Assembly: GCF_013426915.1 (NCBI RefSeq)
Contig: NZ_AP023180.1
Location: 930,001-994,000 of the forward strand
Source: Paraburkholderia sp. PGU19
GTDB lineage: Bacteria > Pseudomonadota > Gammaproteobacteria > Burkholderiales > Burkholderiaceae
DNA: 64,000 nucleotides
Direction of reading: 5' to 3'
The translations under genes and the position numbers were made by a program. Below are positions 56,202 through 64,000 of this stretch, one piece after another. Below the pieces are notes generated by a model. It made no database searches. It was given only the letters and a program-made list of their open reading frames with translations, and was not told the origin of the DNA. Position 1 is the first letter of the stretch; every line of letters starts with the position of its first letter.

Positions 56202-57811
56202 TCAAATGCCCAATGCGCAGCCGTCTTTGCGGTGATCCGACGCACCGGCGAGCGTGCCGTTTTCCCAGTCGATCCAGATCGCCTGCGCGCCGCCGATGGC
56301 CCAGTTCGGCGGCACCAGCCTGAAACCGCGCCGGGTCAGTTCGTCACGCGTTGCCACCGGCAAGGTGGACTCAGCTTCGACGACACCCGTGCCCGGCTGC
56401 GGAAACACACGTGGCAATGCGATGGCCGACTGCATGTCCAGCCCATAGTCCAGCACCTTCGACAGAAAGTGAGCGTGCCCCATCGCCTGATAGTGACCGC
56501 CCATCACGCCGAAGGTCATCTGCACCTTGCCGTTCTTCGTGACCATGCCGGGAATGATGGTGTGCATCGGTCTTGCGTGCGGCGCAATCGCATTGGGATG
56601 CCCTTCTTCGACGGCAAAACTCTGTCCGCGGTTGTGCAGCATCACGCCGCTGTGCGGCGCCATGATACCGCTGCCAAAAGGATGAAAGAGCGAGTTGATG
56701 AAGCTCGCGCAGTTGCGGTCTTTGTCGACGACGCAGATGTAGACCGTGTCCTTGTGATCGGCGGGACGGTACGTCGACACGTCCGTCATGGCGCGCTCGA
56801 GTGAGATCCGGGCGCGCAGTGTCGACACGGTTTCGTCCGATAGCAGCCGGTCGATATCGAGCGGCTGGCCGCGCGGATCGCCGAGCAGCGCATCGCGGAT
56901 CGAATACGCAAGCCGCGTCGCCTCGATTTCGCGGTGCAACCGGTCAGCGCCGAGCGGATCGTCGGTCGCATCGAATCCTTCGAGAATCTTGAGTATCAGC
57001 AACGCGATGATGCCCTGCCCGTTCGGCGGACACTCATGCACCTCGTAGCCACGGAAGCTCGCCTTGATGGGCTGCACGTATTCGCCGCGATACTGCGCGA
57101 AGTCGTCCAGCGTGTGCAGGCCGCCCTACTCGTCAGACACTCGACCATATCCTCGGCGATGAAGCCCTCGTAGAAGACACGCGGACCCGCTTCGGCGATG
57201 GCCATCAGCGACTTCGCGAGCAACGGCTGCCGGTGAAGCGTTCCCGCTGCCGGCGAAGCGCCGTCTATCAGCATCTGCTCGCGGCTCGTCTTGTCCAGCC
57301 GCAGCAATGCGACCTGATTCGCCCAGTCGGCGGCCGCGCGCGGCGCTACGGCGTAGCCCTCGCTCGCGAGTTTGATCGCCGGGGCAAACAGCGACTTGAA
57401 CGGCATCGAGCCATGATCGCGCGCCAGCGTCGCCCATGCTTCGACGGCGCCCGGCACCGTCACGGCATGAGGCGAATGGCGCTCGATCGACGCCACGCCC
57501 ATCGACCTGAGCACGGGCACGCTGGCCGCCTGCGGCGCCCATCCTGAGCCATTGAAGGCGATGATGTCGTCGCCACCGCCACGCGAATAAAGCGCGAAGC
57601 AATCGCCGCCTATCCCTGTCGAGCCGGGTTCGACCACACATTGCGCGGCGCAGGCCGCAATCGCCGCATCCATTGCATTGCCGCCCGCTTCCAGAATCTT
57701 CACGGCGGCAAGCGTCGAAGCGGGATGCGATGTCGCCGCCATGCCGTCCTTCGACATCACCAGCGATCGTCCCGGCTGCTCGAAATCTCTCATGCTGTTT
57801 GCCCGTCCCAT
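56202..57811 (-). pseudogene. Gamma-glutamyltransferase family protein, frameshifted
   Basis: The N-terminal part (57811 to about 57126) reads LVMSKDGMAATSHPASTLAA and CVVEPGSTGIGGDCFALY; the C-terminal part (57077 to 56202) contains KDTVYICVVDKDRNCASF, with the Thr nucleophile of the self-processing enzyme, and GFGV-type core. They are in different frames: one base is missing in the G-run near 57122-57127. Restoring it would give one protein of ~535 residues. The start at 57811 overlaps the preceding stop (TGATG). Resembles the YwrD subgroup. Last gene of the operon. Confidence 0.85.
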
Positions 57812-59181
57812 CAGTTGTTGTTCAGCGTCTTGCGCCATGCGAGCGTGTCGTCGAGCGCGTGCTTCGCGGCATCGAACATTTCGTCGATCTGCGCACGGCT
57901 CACGATGAGCGGCGGGCAGAAATTGACGGTATCGCCCAACGCACGCGTAATCAGTCCATGCGACAACGCGCGCGTGCCGGCATAGACCGCGACGCCCTCG
58001 GACGGCGCGAAAGGCTCCCTGCTCGCCTTGTCCGCCACCAGCTCGACGGCGGCAAGCAGCCCGGAGCCGCGCGCTTCGCCGACGAGCGGATGCCGGCCAA
58101 GCTCGGCCACCCGCTCCTGGAAGTGTGGCGTGACGGCTCGCACATGTTCGAGAATGCCGTCCTGCTCGTAAATGTTCAGCGTCTCCAGCGCGACGGCCGC
58201 GCACACGGGGTGACCGCTGTACGTGAACCCGTGCCCGAACGTGCCGATCTTTTCGCTCTCCGTGACGAGGCCGCGATAGATGCGCTCGTTGACCATCAAC
58301 GCCGAGATGGGCAGATAACCTGCGGATAGCTGCTTGGCCATCGTGATCATGTCGGGCTGCATGCCGAAAGTCTGCGAGCCGAACATGTTCCCCGTGCGTC
58401 CGAAACCGCAGATGACTTCGTCGGCCACGAGCAGAATGTCGTGGCGCTTCAGCACGGACTGAATCTTCTCCATATACGTGGCAGGCGGCACGATCACGCC
58501 ACCGGATGCCATGACCGGTTCCGCAAAAAACGCCGCGATGGTGTCCGCGCCTTCTTCGAGAATCAGCCGTTCAAGCGACTCGGCGCAGCGCGTGGCGAAC
58601 TGTTCTTCGCTCTCGCCGGGCAAACCGTATCGATAGAAATGCGGGCAGTCGGTGTGCAGAATCCTGTCGATAGGCAAGTCGAAGTCGCGATGATTGTTCT
58701 GTAACCCCGTAAGACTCGCCGATGCAATCGTCACGCCATGGTAGGCGCGTGTACGCGAAATGATTTTCTTCTTCTGCGGCCGGCCGATCGCGTTGTTGAA
58801 ATACCAGATCAGCTTGACGGCCGTATCGTTGGCCTCGGACCCCGAGTTCGCGAAGAACACCTTCGACATCGGCACGGGCGCCATCGAAATCAGCTTCTCA
58901 GCCAGCAGAATGGAAGGTTCCGACGACTTGTGCCCGAACGCGTGATAGAACGGCAGCTTTCTCATCTGCCTGTCGGCAGCATCCGCGAGCCGTGTTTCGC
59001 TGAAACCGAGCGATGCGCAGAATAGCCCGCCGAGTCCTTCAAGATAGCGGTTGCCTTCGGAATCGTAGACGTAGACACCTTCGCCGCGCTCGATCACCAT
59101 CGGTCCGACTTCGCGATGAAGACTCAGATTGGTGTAGGGGTGAAGGTAGTGATTGATGTCGTTCTGCTTCAGGTTTTGCAT
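57811..59181 (-). CDS. Class III PLP aminotransferase (omega-amino acid/polyamine type)
   Basis: 456 residues, fold-type I. The PLP Lys283 lies in TMAKQLSAGYLPISA, and Asp254-Glu255 in LLVADEVICGFGRTG binds the cofactor ring. ANSGSEANDTAVKL is the phosphate-cup motif. Members transfer amino groups from putrescine, beta-alanine or related amines to pyruvate. Its place between an amino-acid ABC transporter and a gamma-glutamyltransferase suggests use of an imported amine or gamma-glutamyl compound. Confidence 0.92.
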   Translation of the reverse strand: MQNLKQNDINHYLHPYTNLSLHREVGPMVIERGEGVYVYDSEGNRYLEGLGGLFCASLGFSETRLADAADRQMRKLPFYHAFGHKSSEPSILLAEKLISMAPVPMSKVFFANSGSEANDTAVKLIWYFNNAIGRPQKKKIISRTRAYHGVTIASASLTGLQNNHRDFDLPIDRILHTDCPHFYRYGLPGESEEQFATRCAESLERLILEEGADTIAAFFAEPVMASGGVIVPPATYMEKIQSVLKRHDILLVADEVICGFGRTGNMFGSQTFGMQPDMITMAKQLSAGYLPISALMVNERIYRGLVTESEKIGTFGHGFTYSGHPVCAAVALETLNIYEQDGILEHVRAVTPHFQERVAELGRHPLVGEARGSGLLAAVELVADKASREPFAPSEGVAVYAGTRALSHGLITRALGDTVNFCPPLIVSRAQIDEMFDAAKHALDDTLAWRKTLNNN

Positions 59182-59239
59182 GGGTTGGTTCCTTGATTCG
59201 TCTCATCCACGTTGGTGTTCTCGTCGTGCGGCATTGGGA

Positions 59240-60004
59240 CTACTTCATGGCTCCCGACAGGAATCGCTGAAGGCGCTCGCTTCGCGGCGTTTTCATGACT
59301 TCACGTGGATGCCCTTCTTCTTCGATCACACCCTGATGAAGAAAGACCACATGATTGGAAACCTCGCGCGCAAAGCCCATCTCGTGCGTGACCACGATCA
59401 TCGTGCGGCCCTCTTCCGCGAGATCGCGCATGACCTTGAGCACATCGCCGACGAGTTCCGGGTCGAGCGCCGATGTGGGTTCATCGAAGAGCAGCGCTTC
59501 GGGCTCCATCGCGAGCGCCCGCGCAATCGCAACCCGCTGCTGCTGTCCACCCGACAGATGCGATGGGTAAGCATCCGCGAAACGCGTCATGCCGACCTGC
59601 TCCAGATAGCGTTCAGCGCGTTCCGTGGCCTCGGTCCTGGTCAGCTTCAGCACGTGCCTCGGCGCTTCCATGACGTTCTCCAGCACAGTCATGTGCGCCC
59701 ATAGATTGAAGTGCTGGAAGACCATCGCGAGGCGCGTGCGCATTCGCCTCAGTTGCGCGGGATCACTGATGCGGATTTCGCCGCTTCCGTTGGTCGAGGT
59801 GCGTACTTCATTTCCGTTGAGGCTCACGCGGCCCGACGACGGCGATTCGAGAAAGTTGATGCACCGCAGGAACGTGCTCTTGCCGGACCCCGACGAGCCG
59901 ATCATGCTGATTACGTCACCGCTTTTTGCCGACAGCGAAACGCCCTTGAGCACTTCGTTATCGCCATACCGTTTGTGCAGATTTTCGACAGTCAAAGCAT
60001 TCAT
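59240..60004 (-). CDS. Polar amino acid ABC transporter ATP-binding protein
   Basis: 254-residue ATPase with Walker [10 protein letters not shown], signature [12 protein letters not shown], Walker [12 protein letters not shown] and the His switch VVTHEMG. The HisP/GlnQ subfamily is indicated by [20 protein letters not shown]. Start at 60004, where homology begins; the frame is open to 60037. Directly after two permease genes. Confidence 0.93.
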   Translation of the reverse strand: MNALTVENLHKRYGDNEVLKGVSLSAKSGDVISMIGSSGSGKSTFLRCINFLESPSSGRVSLNGNEVRTSTNGSGEIRISDPAQLRRMRTRLAMVFQHFNLWAHMTVLENVMEAPRHVLKLTRTEATERAERYLEQVGMTRFADAYPSHLSGGQQQRVAIARALAMEPEALLFDEPTSALDPELVGDVLKVMRDLAEEGRTMIVVTHEMGFAREVSNHVVFLHQGVIEEEGHPREVMKTPRSERLQRFLSGAMK

Positions 60005-60014
60005 ATGGCTAGTT

Positions 60015-60740
60015 CTAGCTTTTAGCGAGCGTGGCAAAGTTCTGGGGGCGCAGATAAACCAGGTATCGGCGTTCGGTGAGGCGGACCAGAAGTGTGATGA
60101 TGGTGGTCAGCCCGAAGTACACGGTCCCGACGGAGATGAATGCTTCGAACGGCGCGTAGTAGTTCGCATAGAAATCGCGCGCGACGCCCGTCAGATCAAC
60201 GATCGTGATGCCACTCACAATCGACGTACCGTGCAGCATCAGAATCACTTCGTTGCTATACGCAGGAATGAAGCGGCGCAGCGCCGAGGGCAGAAGAATT
60301 CTTCTCCATGTCGTTAGCTGGCTCATGCCGTAGGCTCGCGCTGCTTCAATCTCGCCGTACGGTGTTGCGCGCAATGCGCCCGCCAGAATCTCCGTCGTGT
60401 AGGCACAGGTGTTCGCTGTCAGCGCAATCAGCGCGCAGTCGTAGGGATCGCGCAATAACGAAAGAATGGGCGTGCCGCGCTGCCACGCGTCCTGCATCCA
60501 CTGAAACTGGCCGAACCCGTAGTACACGATCATCAGTTGCGCGAGTAACGGCGTGCCGCGCATGAACCATGTGTAAACGGCAACCGGCCCACTGACGAAA
60601 CGGTTGGACGACACACGCAGCACAGCGAGTGGAATGGCGATCAGCAAACCCAGCACGAGAGAGAAAACCGTGAGTTGAACCGTTACCCACAGACCGCTCG
60701 CGTACGAAGCAAACAATTGTCCGAGCTGTTCATATGTCAT
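60015..60740 (-). CDS. Polar amino acid ABC transporter permease (HisM-like)
   Basis: 241 residues, five to six membrane helices. The EAA loop is visible as [20 protein letters not shown]. It begins four bases inside the upstream permease gene. Pairs with that gene to form the heteromeric membrane channel. Confidence 0.92.
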   Translation of the reverse strand: MTYEQLGQLFASYASGLWVTVQLTVFSLVLGLLIAIPLAVLRVSSNRFVSGPVAVYTWFMRGTPLLAQLMIVYYGFGQFQWMQDAWQRGTPILSLLRDPYDCALIALTANTCAYTTEILAGALRATPYGEIEAARAYGMSQLTTWRRILLPSALRRFIPAYSNEVILMLHGTSIVSGITIVDLTGVARDFYANYYAPFEAFISVGTVYFGLTTIITLLVRLTERRYLVYLRPQNFATLAKS

Positions 60741-61435
60741 CGGTGCAGGCTCCCTTCCCGAACACCTCTATGAAGATACGTGCGTGCCCGCGCAAGACAG
60801 GCCGTCGAGCCCGATGTCACCACCAGATACACCGCGCAGGCCGCAAGGTAGAACGTCATCGGTGCCTGCGTCGTGCGGCCCGCCTGGTCGGCAATGAACA
60901 TCACATCGTGCAGCCCGATCAGCGACGCAATGGCCGTCGCCTTGAGCAGAACCAGCCAGTTATTGACGGCCGCGGGAAGCGCGAGGCGCATCATCTGCGG
61001 GAACAGGATGCGCCGGAACGCAAGCCAGCCCGAAAAGCCGTAGGCGCGAGCTGCCTCCATCTGGCCGCGCGGCACGCTCAGAATCGCGCCGCGAAACGTC
61101 TCCGTGTAATAGGCGCCGAAGATGAAACCGATGGTCAGCACGGCGGCAACGAATGCGTTGACATCCGGCGCATGAAGACCCACCAGTGACGCCAGCTGGT
61201 TGAGGATCAGTTGCCCGCCGTAAAACACGAGCAGCATCATCACGAACTCGGGCACGCCGCGGATCAGCGTGGTGTAGGCCGAAGCCATCGAAACGACCGC
61301 CCGCGAGCCGTACAGCTTTGCCACCGCGCCAGCCATGCCCAGGCACACCGCGAGCACCACGGACAGCACAGCGAGCATGAGCGTAATTCCGGCGCCCTGT
61401 AATAACGCGGGGAAATACCGCTGGAGTTCGAGCAT
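60737..61435 (-). CDS. Polar amino acid ABC transporter permease (HisQ-like)
   Basis: 232 residues with five or more helices and the EAA loop QMEAARAYGFSGWLAFRRIL. It has RGVPEFVMMLLVFYGGQ, the RGTP-like motif of the histidine/glutamine transporter class. Overlaps the next permease by four bases. The first permease after the binding-protein gene. Confidence 0.92.
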   Translation of the reverse strand: MLELQRYFPALLQGAGITLMLAVLSVVLAVCLGMAGAVAKLYGSRAVVSMASAYTTLIRGVPEFVMMLLVFYGGQLILNQLASLVGLHAPDVNAFVAAVLTIGFIFGAYYTETFRGAILSVPRGQMEAARAYGFSGWLAFRRILFPQMMRLALPAAVNNWLVLLKATAIASLIGLHDVMFIADQAGRTTQAPMTFYLAACAVYLVVTSGSTACLARARTYLHRGVREGSLHR

Positions 61436-61502
61436 GGTTCCACCCGTGATGACTTGTTGGAGGCCGCGACCGACGTGCGCTCGCGGGGCCTTGCCGGCAA
61501 TA

Positions 61503-62297
61503 TCAGTAGATGTCGAAATTGAAGTACTTTTTCTCGATCGACAGATACACGCCGTTTGCGCGGATCGCGTCGATAGCCTGATTGAACTGCTGCTTCAGAT
61601 CGTCATCGCCCTTGCGCACAGGGATGCCGTAGCCCTCACCGAGCAGCGCTTTCTGTTGCGGCGTCGCGCCGAGAATCGGCTGCCCGACGAACTGGAAGTT
61701 CGCGCCTTCCGGTTTGGTCAGAAACGCGCTGTACGCAGCCGTCGCGTCCTGCAACCCTGCATCGAGACGGCCCGAGCGAAGATCCATATAAGCCTCGTCC
61801 TGCGTCGCATAGCGCACGATCTGCACGCCGCTCTGCGCCCAGTACGCACTTGCGTATTTGTCGGCCAGCGTGCCCCGCTGCACGCCGACGCGCTTGCCTT
61901 TCAGCTCGGCTGGCGTCGCGTCCTTGATCGGGCTCGTTTTCGGTGCGATCAGTCTGCGCGGCGAGTTGTAGTACTTCTCGGTGAAGTCGACCTTCTGTTT
62001 GCGCTCGGCCGTGATCGCAACGGACGCGACGATTGCGTCGATCTTCTCGGCCTGCAATGCGGGAATCAGGCCGTCCCAGTTGATCTGGACCAGCGTGCAG
62101 TTCGCATGCATTTGCGCGCATAGCGCGTGAATGATGTCGATATCGAAACCCACCGGTTTGCCGTCCGGCTGAATCGACGAAAACGGCGGATAGGCGCCCT
62201 CGTAGCCGATGCGAATGTCTTTCCATTCCTTCGCATGTGCATTCAGGGCAATCATGCATATGGCCAGTCCCAGCAGATTCTTCGCGAGTCGTTTCAT
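61503..62297 (-). CDS. Periplasmic amino-acid/opine-type solute-binding protein
   Basis: 264 residues. Signal peptide to about residue 22 (ICMIALNAHA), mature start KEWKDIRIGYEGAYPPFSSI, then GFDIDIIHALCAQM, the classic SBP_bac_3 pattern of HisJ/ArgT/NocT. VDFTEKYYNSPRRLIAPK and GTLADKYASAYW line the pocket. Probably binds a basic amino acid or derivative. First intact gene of the transporter operon; the frame is open upstream to 62372 but without signal logic. Confidence 0.92.
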   Translation of the reverse strand: MKRLAKNLLGLAICMIALNAHAKEWKDIRIGYEGAYPPFSSIQPDGKPVGFDIDIIHALCAQMHANCTLVQINWDGLIPALQAEKIDAIVASVAITAERKQKVDFTEKYYNSPRRLIAPKTSPIKDATPAELKGKRVGVQRGTLADKYASAYWAQSGVQIVRYATQDEAYMDLRSGRLDAGLQDATAAYSAFLTKPEGANFQFVGQPILGATPQQKALLGEGYGIPVRKGDDDLKQQFNQAIDAIRANGVYLSIEKKYFNFDIY

Positions 62298-62415
62298 GTC
62301 GAGGCTCAAAAGGTTTGGTGTAAGACATGTGCAGCCATGCGCTTCCGCCGCACTCGTTTTATATTCGTACAACTAATGTTTATAAAAAATTCACCGCTAT
62401 GGAGGGCATGTTTTC

Positions 62416-63086
62416 CTAGCGGCCCGACGTCATCCATTGTCGAAGCGCCGGCACCGTCGCTTCAATGTGCTCCCGAACGGTCGCCTCGACGGCCAAGGGG
62501 TCCCCGCTTTTGATGGCGTCGATGATCGTCGTATGGTCGTCGCGCGAGGTCATCTGCTTGTCGGCAAGTTGCAGCCAGAGACGCATGTGAGGCTCGACGA
62601 CGGTATGCAGGCCGGCAATCTGCGCGACCAGACGTTTGCGGCCGCTCAACTGACACAGATACTCGTGGAAATTCCGATGCGCGCTCACCCACTGATGCGC
62701 GTCCTGCTCGTGGCTTTCCATCACTTCCAGCAACCGTGCGAGTTCAGCGATGTGCGCGGGCGTGATGACCGGCAGCGCCAGCTTCGCTGCAAGTCCCTCG
62801 AGCGCGCCACGCATGCAGAAGACCTCTTCCATTTCGTCGGCATCCAGCCCGCGCACGATCGCGCCGCGGTTTGGCCTGATGACGACGAGACCCTCGCTTG
62901 CGAGCCTGCGGAATGCTTCGCGCACGGGCATGCGGCTCGTGTCGATCTCGGCCGCTATCTCTTCGGGGATCAGGCGGTCGCCGGCGCGGTACTCCCCATA
63001 CGGATGCGATACAGCACATAGGCATACGCCTCTTCTTCCGCCGTGACGGCGAATCCTGCGCGAAAAGAATGAACGCTTTCTTCCAT
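62416..63086 (-). pseudogene. GntR/FCD-family regulator, frameshifted near its start
   Basis: Starting at 63086 the frame gives MEESVHSFRAGF, then EEEAYAYVLYRIR, then leaves frame near 63003; the next frame continues YGEYRAGDRLIPEEIAAEID and MPVREAFRRLASEGLVVIRP through the FCD effector domain to 62416. One missing base explains it. With the base restored this is a ~220-residue GntR (FCD) regulator of the operon. The truncated 171-residue remnant alone lacks most of the winged helix. Confidence 0.8.
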
Positions 63087-63361
63087 GGTCTGCCTGATCG
63101 GCTCGCTTTAAGTGAAATCTCTATGTAAGACTGGATATTTGTATCCGTGGATTCAATATATCAATCCAATAAAGCGGCCAAATAGGTGGAAACCCTTGGA
63201 TTCAGTTGAGAGGAGATAGGCGGAAGACCGGGGAAGTCGATGGACATCGCGAGCGGGAAGCCGACATCATGCTGCCGCATTGCTACTGACATCTGGAGCG
63301 CACGCGCTCCAATCGTCGATTGCTGTTTATCGCAGAATCTCGTTCTTGAGAGAGACGCCGA
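63087..63361. other. Intergenic region, no gene seen
   Basis: About 275 bp, AT-rich near 63100-63190 (likely the promoter region of the gntR pseudogene). No supported gene. Confidence 0.35.
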
Positions 63362-63811
63362 CTACCGCTCTTCAGCGCCGACTCTGTCGACGCCAACAGG
63401 CACCTGCTCCCACGCCTGTTCGATCGCCTGAAGCGCGCTGAACACGATCGACCGGTTGAGCGCTGCGGCCAGCACGCCGTCTCGCTCCGCGTAGGCTTCG
63501 CACAAGCTCTGATGATCGGCGCACGAACGCTGCAAACGCCCCGGCAACGACGTGCTCAACCGGCGCAAACGGTTAGTACGCTTACGCATCGAATCCAGCA
63601 CCTCCTTGAAGATACCGTTGCCGCATACCCGAAGTTCTTCGTCGCGAAATGCGACATTTGCCCAGAAATAGCCGTCGACGTCGCCTTGAGCGGCGGCCTC
63701 CGCAAGACGACCATGGGCACGCCATAACGATTCGATGTCTGCGTCGGTGGCGCGTTCGACGATGGCCGTCGATACCTGTGCGTAAAGATCCTTCGGTGAT
63801 TTCGCGGTAAT
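63362..63811 (-). pseudogene. 5'-truncated GntR/FCD regulator
   Basis: From about 63800 leftward the minus strand encodes an FCD-type effector domain without any start codon: DLYAQVSTAIVERATDADIE, EAAAQGDVDGYFWANVAFRD, RTNRLRRLSTSLPGRLQRSC and ALNRSIVFSALQAIEQAWE. The DNA-binding half (~80-90 residues) is absent. A stop lies just upstream (63812-63814). The break coincides with the 5' break of an MmgE/PrpD gene on the other strand. Confidence 0.75.
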
Positions 63812-64000
63812 TCAGCATCTACCATGCCGTCGCGATTGCCGTGATCGACGGCGCGGGCGGCGAAGAACAGTTCAGCGACGCGAAAGTACGCGACCCGGTG
63901 ACGGTTGCCTTGGGCGAGAAGGTGAGCGCGATCATCGATCCCGCGATCAAGCCGGAACAGGTGGACATGACGATCACGCTCAAGGATGGACCCAAGCTGC
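63811..64000 (+). pseudogene. 5'-truncated MmgE/PrpD-family protein (runs off window)
   Basis: Frame from 63811: FSIYHAVAIAVIDGAGGEEQ, FSDAKVRDPVTVALGEKVSA and PEQVDMTITLKDG, a stretch found in the C-terminal third of MmgE/PrpD dehydratase/decarboxylase-type proteins (~450 residues). A TAA at 63808-63810 blocks the frame immediately upstream and there is no start, so roughly the first 300 residues are missing. The 3' end lies beyond the window. Confidence 0.72.

Noticed and set aside
1..64000. tRNA or rRNA genes
   Set aside because: No cloverleaf or conserved rRNA segments were noticed on either strand by eye; a tRNA scan would be needed to exclude them fully.

Overview
The window is a stretch of GC-rich chromosome from a beta-proteobacterium of the Burkholderiaceae, most likely Paraburkholderia or Caballeronia. 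This rests on codon use, on a BDSF synthase/receptor pair of the Burkholderia type (rpfF/rpfR), on a dispersed repeat I recall from many genomes of that group, and on the mix of small genus-typical proteins. No rRNA, tRNA or CRISPR array was seen.

Layout. 1-5.7 kb: DUF1488 protein carrying a DJ-1/PfpI remnant, type IB topoisomerase, HAD phosphatase, a 45-residue protein, PRC-barrel protein, DUF3175 protein and a cation/proton antiporter. 5.9-19.0 kb: a complete, tightly packed pelABCDEFG operon for Pel exopolysaccharide, closed by a strong hairpin. 19.0-25 kb: aldo/keto reductase and a long Lhr helicase. 25.0-25.7 and 37.3-38.05 kb: two copies of a nested inverted-repeat element. 25.7-30.8 kb: periplasmic trehalase, then rpfR (PAS-GGDEF-EAL BDSF receptor) facing rpfF (BDSF synthase). 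31-48 kb: ordinary accessory metabolism, transport and regulation (Ldh2 dehydrogenase, M20 peptidase, superinfection-immunity-type membrane protein, epoxide hydrolase, HxlR/SMR pair, LysE exporter, TetR/DHA2 pump, NRAMP-related transporter, 6-phosphogluconate dehydrogenase, DoxX/NAD-binding protein/TetR), with several visible operator candidates, small proteins and a broken CDF transporter. 48.6-50.1 kb: a membrane-anchored protein with a 15-bp tandem array. 51.1-53.9 kb: an IS66-family insertion, with target duplication, landing on the start codon of a cyclic-nucleotide-binding/TrxR-like oxidoreductase. 55.7-63.1 kb: a leftward catabolic/transport operon (GntR, amino-acid ABC transporter, class III aminotransferase, gamma-glutamyltransferase) in which the first and last genes each carry a frameshift. 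63.4-64 kb: a deletion scar where a second GntR gene and an MmgE/PrpD gene, pointing away from each other, have both lost their 5' parts.

How it fits together. The pel operon makes a cationic biofilm polysaccharide whose synthesis depends on c-di-GMP binding to PelD. RpfR, about 9 kb away, is a BDSF-gated c-di-GMP enzyme, and RpfF makes its ligand, so a biofilm polysaccharide and a quorum-sensing system acting on its second messenger are near neighbours. The right third shows genome decay: IS insertion, two frameshifts and a deletion junction. I found no clearly unprecedented multi-gene system. The least explained structures are the nested inverted-repeat element (with a compensatory base-pair change) and the pentapeptide-array protein.
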